Source: Prochilodus magdalenae (taxonomy: Eukaryota > Chordata > Actinopteri > Characiformes > Prochilodontidae). Taken from it: a stretch of 64,000 bases of DNA. The notes below the pieces were generated by a model. It did no database searches and was not told the DNA's origin. It saw only the letters and a list, made by a program, of their open reading frames with translations. Both the position numbers and the translations under genes were made by a program. Shown here piece after piece: positions 34,960 through 46,075 of the stretch. The stretch lies in contig JAMWET010002871.1 in NCBI GenBank assembly GCA_024036415.1, positions 569,001 to 633,000 of the forward strand, written 5' to 3'. The number at the start of each line of letters is the position of its first letter. The first letter of the stretch is position 1.

Positions 34960-35245
34960 GCGCAGTTATGGACTGCATCTGCTACTATACCAAACGCGTT
35001 CAGCATTGGTCAGTTTCTGACCACAGGATTGCTGTAGACCATGTATTATGTGGGAGGTGGTGCACCATTCTCAGCACAGCAGTGACATTGACGTGGTAAT
35101 GGGATGGTCGTGTGTACATCAGGCGCAGTGGGCACTGCAGCGATGTTATAGTTTTGGGATGCATCATTGCTAATTAGAGAATAATCTGTTGATTATATAT
35201 AAAAATATCCAACCAACATCAGCTCTGTGGTCAGATACTGACCAC
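34960..35245. repeat. Common teleost DNA repeat fragment
   Basis: Contains TGGTCAGTTTCTGACCACAG, GGTGGTGCACCATTCTCAGC, ACAGCAGTGACATTGACGTG and AAAAATATCCAACCAAC, which follow the order of a well-known fish repeat. It is rearranged and truncated. Confidence 0.55.
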
Positions 35246-35334
35246 CTGACACAATATGTACATCAAAAAGATGGGTTAGGGTCTCTAACCATACATCGGC
35301 AAGGTGGCGCTACAACGTGGGGGTTTCAACCTTT

Positions 35335-36760
35335 CATCGACAAGTCGTCGAGTACAGCCTCTGATTGGCTGACAAGCCAGGAACACAGTCTCTGATTGGT
35401 CAACGAGTTAGATACACAACCTCTGATTGGCTGACGAGTCAGAAACACAACCTCTGATTGGACATCAAGTTAGATAAACAACCTCCGATTGGTCAATGAG
35501 TAGGGGGCACAGCCCTGATTGGTGCACAAGTCATAAACACAGCCTCAGATTGCTTGACAACTCAGGAGCACAGCTTCTAATTGGCCAACAAGTCATTAGC
35601 ACAGCCTCTGATTGGCTGACACAATAGAAACACAGCATTGATTGGTTCACAAGTCATAAACACAGCCTCTAATTTATTGCTGTTAAGTCAGGAACACAGC
35701 CTCTAATTGGTCAACGAGACATAGGTGCAGCCTCTGATTGGTTGACAGGTCAGGAACACAGTCTCTGATTGGTCAATGAGTCAGGAGCACAGCCTCTGCT
35801 CGGTCACCATTTCAGAAGCACAGTCTCTGATTGGTCAGCAGGTCAAAAACACAGCCCCTGTTTGGTCGTCTAGTTAGAAACACCGCCTCAGACTGCTTGG
35901 CGAGTGAGGAACACAGCCTCTAATTGGTCCACAAGTCATAAACACAGCATCTGATTGGCTGACAAGTCAGGAGCACAGCCGCTGCTTGGTCAACGAGTCA
36001 GGAGCACAGCCTCTGATTGGTCAATGGGTCGGGAGCCAACCTCTGATTTGTCATTGAGTCAGGAACACAGCTCCTGGTTGGTCATGTAGTCCGGAACACA
36101 GCCTCAGATTGCTTGGTGAGTCATAAACACAGCCTCTGATTGGCCGACAAGTCAGGAACATAGCCTCTAATTGGTCAAAAAGTCATTAGCACAGCCTCTG
36201 ATTGGCCGACAAGTCAGGAGCACAGCCTCTGCTTGGTCACCATGTCAGGAACACAGCCTCTGATTGGTCAATGGGTCAGGAGCCAACCTCTGATTGGTCA
36301 TTGAGTCAGGAACACAGCTCCTGGTTGGTCGTGTAGTCCGGAACACAGCCTCAGATTGCTTGGCGAGTCATAAACACAGCCTCTGATTGGCCAGCAAGTC
36401 AGGAACATAGCCTCTTATTGGTCAACAAGTCATTAGCACAGCCTCTGATTGGCTGACAAGTCAGGAGCACAGCCGCTGCTTGGTCACCATGTCAGGAGCA
36501 CAGCCTCTGATTGGTCAATGGGTCAGGAGCCAACCTCTGATTGGTCATTGAGTCAGGAACACAGCTCCTGGTTGGTCGTGTAGTCCGGAACACAGCCTCA
36601 GATTGCTTGGTGAGTCATAAACACAGCCTCTGATTGGCCGACAAGTCAGGAACATAGCCTCTAATTGGTCAACAAGTCATTAGCCTTTGATTGGCCTCTG
36701 ATAGGCTGACAAATCAAGAACGCAGACTCTGATTGACTCACAGCATCAATAGATATCTAA
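35335..36760. repeat. 31-bp minisatellite with CCAAT boxes, ~45 units
   Basis: Units of 31 bases with the skeleton CACAGCCTCTGATTGG followed by TCAACGAGTCAGGAG. About 29 of about 45 units retain ATTGG (CCAAT on the minus strand) and about 20 retain the full CTGATTGG octamer. The right half shows a higher-order period of 247 bases (eight units), marked by CTCCTGGTTGGTC at 36071, 36318 and 36565. The CCAAT orientation is that of the unc5a-like gene. Confidence 0.93.
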
Positions 36761-37244
36761 CAATAACTTTTCCAACTCACAGAAATGGATAAATGAACAG
36801 CTGGAATTGACCTCATTAATTTATTACACAAAGTCTTCAGAAAGACGTTGCGGTTCAAGACCAGATTACAAAGCTTCTGAAAGGGCTGCGATGGCACCGG
36901 AGCTCTCATTAAAGGAAACAATGCTACTCTACTTCTGGGGGAAATAAAAGCATGTCTCAGGGATGCGGCGCTCCCAAGATACTTATACTTTTATGTATGA
37001 CATCCATTGATGTGGCGTGCAACATCACCGACGTGATAGAGTTATTAAAGTGACTTGTGCAGGTACGACTGTTTGATTTTAATAAGCATGTATGCGGCGC
37101 ACTTGAACTGGAGTTTCATGCCAGCTACGCATTGAGAAGAAGCCATCACTGAGAAAATCAAATACTCAGTTATTAAATCTCCAAATCAAACGAGGCTGCA
37201 TGTATTCACAATAGACTGACCACCCCAGTCCAGACTGGCGAATC
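36761..37244. other. Unique non-coding stretch
   Basis: About 480 bases, no repeats recognised, mixed composition. No exon evidence. Confidence 0.35.
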
Positions 37245-37521
37245 CCTACAGACGTCAAATCAAAATCAAATCACTTTTACTGTCACATCACATTTACACA
37301 GGTGTGCAGGTGAGTGAAAAACTCAGGTGCGTAGTCCCTTACAGTACTTCAATACAAACATATACATTAAAAAATAAATATTTACAATACTAATATACAG
37401 TTATGAATAAATGTTATGAATAAAAACTATGATATATACAGATGTACACATTTTCATATAGCACTATGGTAAGGCTGAGGTAGATGAGAGATGCAGGATA
37501 TATACAGGGCACAGAATATTG

Positions 37522-37526
<5 letters not shown>
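37245..37526. repeat. Dispersed teleost repeat (CAAATCACTTTTACTGTCACAT type)
   Basis: AATCAAATCACTTTTACTGT, CACATTTACACAGGTGTGC, GGTGAGTGAAAAACTC and later TACAGTTATG- and GGGCACAGAATATTG-like text match a frequent fish dispersed repeat. It probably continues past the TA microsatellite to about 37640. Confidence 0.5.

Positions 37527-37578
<52 letters not shown>
37527..37578. repeat. (TA)n microsatellite
   Basis: About 26 TA units embedded in the dispersed repeat. Confidence 0.97.
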
Positions 37579-37584
<6 letters not shown>

Positions 37585-37639
37585 TACATGCACTACAGGT
37601 ATACAATATAGATGGAAGATAACAGTAGGTCAGTCTATA

Positions 37640-38690
37640 TGCTAGTATAGAATATAGACTGACCTTGGATAACATATAGACTAAACTTGGATAACATATA
37701 GACTTCACATATAGACTGACCTTGGATAACATATAGACTGACCTTGGATAACGTAGACTGAACTTGGATAAGATAGACTGACCTTGGATAACATATAGAC
37801 TGAACTTGGATAACATATAGACTAACCTTGGATAACATATAGACTTAACATATAGACTGACCTTGGATAACATATAGACTGACCTTGGATAACATATAGA
37901 CTGAACTTGGATAACATATAGACTGACCTTGGATAACATATAGATTGAACTAGAATAACATATAGACTGAACTTGGATAACATATAGACTGACCTTGGAT
38001 AACATATAGATTGAACTTGGATAACATATAGACTTAACATATAGACTGACCTTGAATAACATATTGACTGACCTTGGATAACATAGACTGACCTTGGATA
38101 ACATATAGACTGACCTTGGATAACATATAGACTGACCTTGGATAACATATAGACTGACCTTGGATAACATATAGACTGACCTTGGATAACGTAGACTGAC
38201 CTTGGATAACATATAGACTGACCTTGGATAACATACAGACTGACCTTGGATAACATATAGACTGACCTTGGATAACATATAGACTGACCTTGAATAACAT
38301 ATAGACTGAACTTGGATAACATATAGACCGACCTTGGATAATGTAGACTGACCTTGGATAACATATAGACTGACCTTGGATAACATATAGACTGAACTTG
38401 GATAACGTAGACTGAACGTGGATAACATATAGACTGACCTTGGATAACGTAGACTGACCTTGGATAACATATAGACTGAACCTGGATAACATATAGACTG
38501 AACTTGGATAACATATAGACTGGCCTTGGATAACATATAGACTGACCTTCGATAACATATAGACTAAACTTGGATAACATATAGACTGACCTTGGATAAC
38601 ATATAGACTAAACTTGGATAACATATAGACTGACCTTGGATAATGTAGACTGACCTTGGATAACATATAGACTGACCTTGGGTAACTGAA
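37640..38690. repeat. 22-bp minisatellite with 17-bp short variant
   Basis: Units of 22 bases starting GACCTTGGATAACATATAG. A short form lacks five bases (GGATAACGTAGACTGAC). About 47 units, with CCTTGG and ACTTGG versions mixed. Three units give a 22-residue periodic frame, explaining the long Ser/Tyr/Val-rich minus-strand frames of 200-360 codons. They are artefacts. Confidence 0.95.
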
Positions 38691-40191
38691 GGCATGTTTC
38701 CTAAAATGAATGGGAGAATGACAGCAATAGGTTGGACACCATACAAATAGTCCTGATACTCATACTCAGCTTTTTGTGGATGCTAAAAAAATGTTTTGAC
38801 AGGAAATGAAATAAACTGGTGGGTGGTATTTGACTTTCTGAACAGTACTGCACGTACTGTAACCCTACAAGCTCAATAATCCAACATGGTGGATGTTACT
38901 TGTCTCCGGAAGTATGCTGACTTTCGCCTGCAACTTCAGGTTCTTGGTCAGACATGCGTGAGAATCCGAACAGTAACTGAACCAGAGCCATAATGCAACG
39001 GTGTAAGACTTTCAGCTTTGGGAACCTACGGATGATCTGATCCTAATATGCGATTCTTAGCGCAGTGGATTAGCGTCATGGAAACAAGCTCAAGTTCAAT
39101 CACAACAAGTTGATCCCGACCCTTCAAAGGACAAATAATGCATAAGGTTGTCCTGGGTCGCAGTCGCCGGTTCGAGCCTCTGGAAGGTTCCGGCTGGATG
39201 CGTCCAGTCATTAACAACAAGCAGCTAAATGAACGATGCTTCTAAACAGCAACCCGTGGTGGGGTGACTGCACTGAAACTCTTAATTACACTCCTGTAGA
39301 GGCTTTCAGGTAGGAATCGGGGGTAGCATGAACACCAAAGCGAAAAATCAATGAACTTCCAGCCGGCTACGCAGCGGGGTGGTCTGGAATGGGAAGCGTA
39401 TGCTAATCAGGAGGGAACGCATTAAAGATTACTCTGGATTCTACTTAGGTGTGCGGAGTTACCCCGAGAATTGGCCTGTCTGTATGTCTTACTAGGTCTC
39501 TCTCTCACTCTTGCGTTTTCCAGTTTTCTACCCAACGAATCCCAATTGCCCTCTATTTACATTTTATGCCACATATTCAAATCTGATCCTGCCTTAACCC
39601 TTAGAAGTCGCGGTAGAATAACGAAAGCAAGCACAATTTCATATGAATTATTTCTTACTCATAGCTCATTCCTATTCTGTGGAAAGCAGAGACTCAACGC
39701 CTCCAGTACAATAACATCAGTAAGCAGTAGAGGAGGTTATGTTATTATATGAATGTATATAATGTAATGAGTCGTATCTGGTGGGTGGAAAAAAAACATT
39801 TCCTTTGTTTTTCATCATGTGGTCATGTGATTTTAAAAAATGTAAATAAGTCTGGATTGTACACTCAAAACTGGTGATGCAGATTCGCATGTGACGGTAA
39901 TTCATTATTATAACTATGTAATTAACAACAGTGTAAATACGTTATTACATATGAACAGTACGGCAAAGTAATTACTCGAATCGGGGGAGCTTAATGCGTG
40001 TCAGCGGGACACAGGGGGTCTAGGCCCACCCAGAATTGTGGCCGTGCCCACCCGAAATGACTTCCCACATTTACTTTCATCATTAAAGGCTTATGAATGA
40101 ACAAAAACGTACTTGGTAAATAAACAGCATACCGGAACCGGCACTAGCGGCTAGCTAGCTTTCAGTGGCAAGTTCTCATCACTCTGGTAAG

Positions 40192-40194
<3 letters not shown>
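38691..40194. other. Unique stretch with a tRNA-like A/B-box pair
   Basis: About 1.5 kb. At 39058-39068 TAGCGCAGTGG matches a pol III A box. At 39169-39179 GGTTCGAGCCT nearly matches a B box. The spacing (about 110 bases) is too long for a tRNA, so this may be an interrupted tRNA-derived SINE head. The plus-strand frame at 39471-39752 has a hydrophobic start but no splice or domain support. Confidence 0.4.

Positions 40195-40232
<38 letters not shown>
40195..40232. repeat. (ATCA)n microsatellite
   Basis: About nine ATCA units. The following sequence is the start of a dispersed repeat. Confidence 0.96.
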
Positions 40233-40234
<2 letters not shown>

Positions 40235-40490
40235 TTCATTTATTGGTATAGCACTTTTTACAACCAATGTTATCTCACAGCAGCGTCACAGAAAAACAGT
40301 TTGCTATAAAATGAAAGACACAGAGTTAATTTACAGACATGGGGGGTCCGAGCCCCCCTTTGAGCAAGCCAGAAGCAACAGTGGTGAGGAAAAACTCCCT
40401 TGGGTAAGGATGAAACCAGGCTCAAGGGCGGAACCCAACCTCCTCAGGTTGAACCCAGATGAGAAGAGAAAGACGGGACTAACAGGAGGA
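40233..40490 (+). repeat. Dispersed teleost repeat (GTGAGGAAAAACTCCCTTGG type)
   Basis: TTTATTGGTATAGCACTTTT, GAGCAAGCCAGAAGCAACAG and GTGGTGAGGAAAAACTCCCT are diagnostic phrases of a very common fish repeat whose 3' part often lies in transcript tails. A degenerate relative is at 1236-1390. Confidence 0.6.
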
Positions 40491-40509
40491 GGAGCTTAGA
40501 ACATCTATT

Positions 40510-40556
40510 AGATCCAGTCTGATTAGATCCAGTCTGATTAGATCCAGTCCGATTAG
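40510..40556. repeat. 15-bp tandem repeat, three units
   Basis: AGATCCAGTCTGATT three times, the third with a single C for T change. Probably a recent slippage product. Confidence 0.9.
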
Positions 40557-41652
40557 TCCAGGACGGAGTAACGATGAGTTCACATGGTTCTGCATCACCA
40601 GTAAGGCTGCAGTGATTAGCTGGTAGAAACTGTAGATAGATCCAATGTAGATCCAGCTTATGCATTCAATGGGTCTAGGCCTATCATCTACTTCAGAGAT
40701 ACATGAGTGATGTCAGTTTAGTATCTTGTTAATCATGAATGTGTGGACGATGCTTGGCACTTGCTTTAGATATGGCTATCCTTCTGTTATGGAGCCTATA
40801 TAACCCTGCCTGTGGAAGTCATCTCAAAAGGCTACCCTCAAACTAACACAGCTGGGAAGTAGCTAATACAGATGAGGTCACCATGAGGGCTGATGTACAG
40901 CACACACTTTAAAAAAAAAAGTGAACGTGATTTAGAAACAACAACAACAAACACAAACGTGTCGCATGTAAATCGAGTAATTCCAAACTGACAGTGAAGC
41001 CCCCACTTAAACGGCCTGCCTACTTAAGGCCTTAATCAGTTAACGGCCTCCTGGAACCAGACGTGCAATTTGGAAAGGGCAGCAGAAAAAAAGATAGATG
41101 AGGAGGAACCTGGGCTTGAATTTAAATGCTCTGTTTATTTGTTCCGCCCCCTGGCGCTGGAATGAGCTCGCTCTGCATTTAAGGTGTGAAGTCCTAATGA
41201 GCGTCCCTGCGCTGCACAACAGATGTCTGCGAATTTTAGATTTGATTTTTTTTTCTTCGCCGGGGCCTATTTCATTGTCTGGCTCTACCAGTCCCCTCCC
41301 ACCACCACTACCCACTCACACCCCCCACCATCCTTTCTCCCTGAGCCCAAACCCTCCCCCCTCCCTCCAAAATCCCGGCTCAGGGAGACGACGAAGTGTC
41401 AAACAAATCCTCTCTCTCCAAGCACAAGTGACACCGCAATACTTTGTTTCTGTAACCTTTCTAGACGGAGCAACACTTTCAGCGTGTCACAAGCCATTTC
41501 TGTCTCGGCCTAACGGTGAAACAGACACGCTCACACATACACAGACTCGCAGCAGACAGAGTGGGAATACAGAGGGATGGAGAGGGGGGAAAGAAAAGAG
41601 AGAGTTTATGGAATAAAGGTGTTTTTAAAGAAGAGATGGGTTATAGTGCAGC
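40557..41652. other. Non-coding stretch with CT-rich segments
   Basis: About 1.1 kb. 41260-41380 is rich in C and T (CCCTCCC, CACCCCCC). A 172-codon plus-strand frame overlaps it and is unsupported. Nothing else recognised. Confidence 0.35.
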
Positions 41653-42811
41653 AGGAGAAGAAGCAGAAGAGGACGAAGAATGAGAAGAACTAGAAGAAGA
41701 AAGGAATAGGAAAAGTAGTAAAAGAAGTAGAAGAAGAAGAAAAAGAAAAGGAAGAAGAAAAAGAAGAAAAAGAAGAAGAAAAAGAAGAAGAAAAAGAAGA
41801 AGAAGAAGAAAAAGAAGAAGAAGAAAACGAAGAAGAAGAAAAAGAAGAAGAAGAAGAAGAAGAAAAAGAAGAAGAAAAAGAAGAAGAAGAAGAAGAAGAA
41901 AACGAAGAAAAAGAAGAAGAAAAAAAGAAGAAGAAGAAGAAGAAGAAGAAAACGAAGAAAAAGAAGAAGAAGAAGAAAAAGAAGAAGAAAAAGAAGAAGA
42001 AAAAAAGAAGAAAAAGAAGAAAAAAAGAAGAAAAAGAAGAAAAAAGAAGAAGAAAAAAAGAAGAAGAAGAAAAAAAGAAGAAAAAGAAGAAAAAAGAAGA
42101 AGAAGAAGAAGAAGAAGAAGAAAAAGAAGAAGAAGAAGAAGAAGAAGAAGAAGAAGAAGAAGAAGAAAACGAAGAAAAAGAAGAAGAAGAAGAAAAAGAA
42201 GAAGAAAAAAAGAAGAAGAAAACGAAGAAGAAAACGAAGAAAAAGAAGAAGAAGAAAAAGAAGAAGAAAAAGAAGAAGAAGAAAAAGAAGAAGAAAAAGA
42301 AGAAGAAGAAGAAGAAGAAGAAGAAAAAGAAGAAGAAAAAGAAGAAGAAGAAAAAGAAGAAGAAAAAGAAGAAGAAGAAGAAAAAGAAGAAGAAGAAAAC
42401 AAAGAAGAAGAAAAAGAAGAAGAAGAAAAAGAAGAAGAAAAAGAAGAAGAAGAAGAAAAAGAAGAAGAAGAAAACAAAGAAGAAGAAAAAGAAGAAGAAG
42501 AAGAAGAAGAAAAAGAAGAAGAAGAAGAAAAAGAAGAAGATGAAGAAGAAGAAAACGAAGAAAAAGAAGAAGAAGAAGAAAAAGAAGAAAAAGAAGAAGA
42601 AGAAGAAAAAGAAGAAGAAGAAAACGAAGAAGAAGAAAAAGAAGAAGAAGAAGAAGAAGAAGAAGAAAAAGAAGAAGAAGAAGAAGAAGAAGAAGAAGAA
42701 GAAGAAGAAAACGAAGAAGAAGAAAAAGAAGAAGAAGAAGAAGAAGAAGAAGAAAACGAAGAAGAAGAAGAAGAAGAAGAAGAAGAAGAAGAAGAAGAAG
42801 AAAACGAAGAA

Positions 42812-42844
<33 letters not shown>

Positions 42845-42912
42845 AAAACAAACAAGAAGAAGAAAAGGAAGAAGAAAAAGAAGAAGGAGCAGAAGAAGAG
42901 GAAGAAGCCGAG
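41653..42912. repeat. ~1.2-kb homopurine (GAA)n/(GAAA)n tract
   Basis: Almost only A and G on the plus strand. GAAGAAGAAAAAG blocks alternate with an AAAACGAAG variant that places about a dozen isolated cytosines, and there is one T at about 42541. The complementary strand is a 1.2-kb polypyrimidine tract. Poly-Phe, poly-Ser, poly-Leu and poly-Lys reading frames of more than 400 codons on both strands are artefacts of composition. Confidence 0.97.
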
Positions 42913-43234
42913 GCAGTAAAACGACTGGGCCTGGAGTCTGAGCTAATCTACTCCTCTTACACACTGAGCCGGAAACCAATACGCTTTATCTAGCTCCTTG
43001 TCCAGATATGGCTGATCAATACGCAGACTTTCTCGAATGTTCCTCGAAAGGAACAAAAGCCCTCTCCCATTGATTCCAAAAAGCCACAGCGTTAACCCCG
43101 GGAGTGACCTGGAACTGAAACAAAGCACATTCTCTTACAATAAAGCTCCAGCTCCATCTGAGTTCAGACACGCTCAGAGAAAACAGCATGACGGGGGACG
43201 GAGAACCCTCCAGTACCGGGCAAACTCTACAGAC
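42913..43234. other. Non-coding spacer
   Basis: About 320 bases, no recognised feature. Confidence 0.35.
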
Positions 43235-43684
43235 AGCACGGCACGAGGATGGCAAGGCTGACAGAGTGACGGGATCCATAGATTGGGAAGAGGTGCTACG
43301 GTGCAGGGAGTGTCTCATTCCATGTGTGGAAAACGGCTCCAGAGCAGATGTTAATGATTGGCTAAAAGGAGTTACTGAGCATGTGGGCGTGGCCAAAGAC
43401 CATAGTGTGGAGGAAGTAGCTGAATCTGCAGGTGTGTGGAAGCGTACGGTCATACGGGTCTACCAGCAGTGGGAAAATCCCAGTCTACAGGGAATTCTCC
43501 TCGGAATTGTGCCAGAGAAAGCACCCACCACATCTGGCCCAACTGTGCGACTCTTTAATGGAAGAGTGTCTGAACACTGATGCGGCTACATCCAGAGACT
43601 TGTCCAGTCCCATGCCCAATCCAGTCCCAGCTGTTACTGGTGCTGCTGGAGGGCTTACACGCTATTAGGTACGTTCCAGTCACG
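43235..43684 (+). mobile_element. Deleted Tc1-type element, copy A
   Basis: Open frame around SIDWEEVLRCRECLIPC, DWLKGVTEHVGVAKDHS, then VEEVAESAGVWKRTVIRVYQQ, a helix-turn-helix like that of Tc1 transposases. After a deletion the last codons read AVTGAAGGLTRY then a stop, the family's usual GG-x-T-x-Y carboxyl end. The catalytic core is missing. It ends CTATTAGGTACGTTCCAGTC at 43684. Copies B-D lie at 45366, 46803 and 50378. Confidence 0.82.
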
Positions 43685-43894
43685 TAAAAAAGGGGGGCTT
43701 CATTTCAGCAAGTGTACAAACAGCATAGTCAGAATCCGGTCCCCCCTGTTGAACTAACCCCGCTGTTGAACCTACACACCAAGATAGGTCACTGGAATAG
43801 GTCTGGTTTTAACCAGACCCTGGAGCCCAGAGATACGGGGGACGGCTTAGGATGGCAGGTCCAAAATACGCCCATCTCCGGACTACGTAATCTA

Positions 43895-44524
43895 ATCTAA
43901 TCCAATCCAATCCAACCCAACCCAACCCAATCCAACCCATTCCAATCCAATCCAATCCAATACAATACAATCCAACCCAACGCAATGCAATCCAACCCAA
44001 CCCAACCCAATTCAACCCTTTCCAATCCAATCTAACCCAACCCAATCCAACCCATTCCAATCCAATTCAACCCAATCCAACCCAATTCAACCCATTCCAA
44101 TCCAATCCAACCCAATCCAACCCAATCCAACCCATTCCAATCCAATCCAATACAATCCAATCCAACCCAACGCAATCCAATCCAACCCAACCCAATTTAA
44201 CCCTTTCCAATCCAATCTAACCCAACCCAATCCAACCCATTCCAATCCAACCCAATTCAACCCATTCCAATCCAACCCAATCCAACCCAACCCATTCCAA
44301 TCCAATCCAACCCAACCCAATCCAACCCATTCCAATCCAACCCATTCCAATCCAACCCAATCCAACCCAATTCAACCCATTCCAATCCAATCCAACCCAA
44401 TCCAACCCAATTCAACCCATTCCAATCCAATCCAACCCAATCCAACCCAATTCAACCCATTCCAATCCAATCCAACCCAATTCAACCCATTCCAATCCAT
44501 TCCAATCCAATCCAATCCAATATC
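43895..44524. repeat. (CCAAY)n pentanucleotide array
   Basis: Units CCAAT, CCAAC, CCATT and TCAAC in mixed order for 630 bases. A larger block of about 185 bases (marker CAATACAAT and CAACGCAAT) appears twice. The minus strand is G-rich (TTGGGTTGGATTGGG) with many short G runs. Trp-Val-Gly-Leu frames are artefacts. Confidence 0.95.
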
Positions 44525-45365
44525 AAAAATCAATCAATTTTTTTTCATAACAGGCATCTGCTTGTGTGTTTATGACTTCTAGACCTTCTAGTCCTGGCTA
44601 GAGTATATTTGTTTGATATGACAGTCTCAATAAAAGAACAACGAAAGGTTGCATTGGTCATGTGATCAGACATGTCATAACTGGGTTACTGCAGGTAGGT
44701 TATTGCTCCACACTTGAAATTTAAAAATGCTTCTTAAGGGTTCTCACGATAGCGTCCATTAAGTGGTGAAATGCTGCACCGACGACCAACATCTTTAGTT
44801 CTCTCCATTAACACTACATGAAACTACCACCGGGAGACGCTTCGGGTCCCGCCGTGCTGTTTGCCATTAAGGAAAATGAAACATAAGCACATATTTACAC
44901 ATATAGAAGCAACCCAAATCACGAGTGCAGTCTGGAGCATCCATATGCCTGCATGCACACAAAGGGGAGTCGGATTCTGCCGGGGACTCGGAATTTGGCA
45001 CAACACCAGGTTTGTGCACGTAGGGAGATTGGGGGAGGGGGGGTGAAGAGAGACTCAAATGCTGGCACGGCTTTACGGAAGAAACGGGCGATGTATTCCA
45101 ATACATCCCACTCTACTGATACGAACACGACTGTATCTAATGAATGAAATATGGATCTATATGCTGCTGTGAGAATTCGATATATTGCCCGATATCGTCA
45201 GATATGAGGAAATATAATGCAAGATAATTCGATAAGGAAAGGGAATCTCAAAGGGAAAAGAAATTGGAAGTTTTCTAAAACTTAAGTCCCAAAAAATGAC
45301 TGACAGACCGAGTAGGCCAATCACGGTGTCCTCATTAGACACGTAAAGCTTTCATCTTCGAGACA
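44525..45365. other. Non-coding spacer
   Basis: About 840 bases of unique sequence, no gene or repeat recognised. Confidence 0.35.
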
Positions 45366-45876
45366 CCTGTGACTGGAACGTACCTAATAGTGTGTCATAC
45401 CTCCACGAGCACCAATCACAGCTGGGACTGGATTGGGCATGGACTGGACAAGTCTCTGGATGTAGCCACATCAATGTTCACACACTCTTACATCAAGGAA
45501 TTGGTCAGTTGGGCCGGATTTGGTGGAGGCCTTCCCTGGCACAACTCAGAGGAGAATTTCCTGTAGACTGGGATTGTATCCACTGCTGGTAGACCCGTAT
45601 GACCGTACGCTTCCATACACCTGCAGATTCAGCTACTTCCTTCACACTATGGTCTTTGGCCACGCCCACATGCAGTCACTCCTTTTAGCCAATCATTAAC
45701 ATCTGCTCTGGAGCGTTTTCCACACATGGAACAAGACATTCCCTGCACTGTAGCACCTCTTCCCAATCTATGGATCCCATCATTCACACCCCACAGGTGT
45801 TTATAACCACATTATCTTCATGCAGCGCCATCTGCAGGAGCCTGAAGTTACTACCACCCTAAACATGCATGGCGGC
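45366..45876 (-). mobile_element. Deleted Tc1-type element, copy B (most complete)
   Basis: Minus strand: starts near GGTGGTAGTAACTTCAGGC (about 45857), runs through the same helix-turn-helix text as copy A, and ends AVIGARGGMTHY, stop, at about 45390. Outer 3' sequence TAGGTACGTTCCAGTCAC matches copy A. The DDE domain is deleted at the same place, and small frameshifts are present. Both termini are recognisable, so this copy is useful for defining the element (about 510 bp). Confidence 0.82.
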
Positions 45877-45879
45877 TAA

Positions 45880-46075
45880 TTGTTTGTCTGGTGAGTTCGT
45901 AAAAGCTGCTGGTCTTTCTCAGAACAACGAACTGACTACATCGGAGTCCAGACCTCAACATCACTGAATGCATGTGGGATTTCTTAGATGATGGCTGGAC
46001 CTTGGAGGTATGGAGAGATGTACCTTCAGACTGCCTGGGAAGAAAAAACAAAATCAAGCTTCCTGTATAGCCGTA
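45880..46075 (+). pseudogene. Tc1-type transposase fragment (PDLN motif)
   Basis: Forward strand gives SPDLNITECMWDFLDDGW, homologous to SPDLNPIENLW, the region of the third catalytic residue of Tc1 transposases. It is preceded by frameshifted text. It is on the opposite strand to copy B and may belong to another insertion. Confidence 0.5.

Noticed and set aside
35335..36760. Promoter with multiple CCAAT boxes
   Set aside because: CCAAT motifs alone, in a tandem repeat, do not make a promoter. No start-site evidence. Kept as a finding about potential NF-Y binding only.
37454..38666. 360-, 252- and 210-codon Ser/Tyr/Val-rich frames on the minus strand
   Set aside because: Three overlapping frames open together because the 22-bp unit lacks stops. 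No protein signature.
39471..39752. 93-codon plus-strand frame with a signal-peptide-like start
   Set aside because: Hydrophobic start only. No cleavage, splice or domain support, and wrong strand for the unc5a gene.
41625..42979. Open frames of 400+ codons of Phe, Leu or Ser, and a poly-Lys frame on the plus strand
   Set aside because: Low-complexity products of the homopurine GAA tract in several frames at once.
43895..44524. Telomere-like repeat
   Set aside because: The unit is CCAAY pentamers, not TTAGGG. Only the complementary strand looks G-rich.
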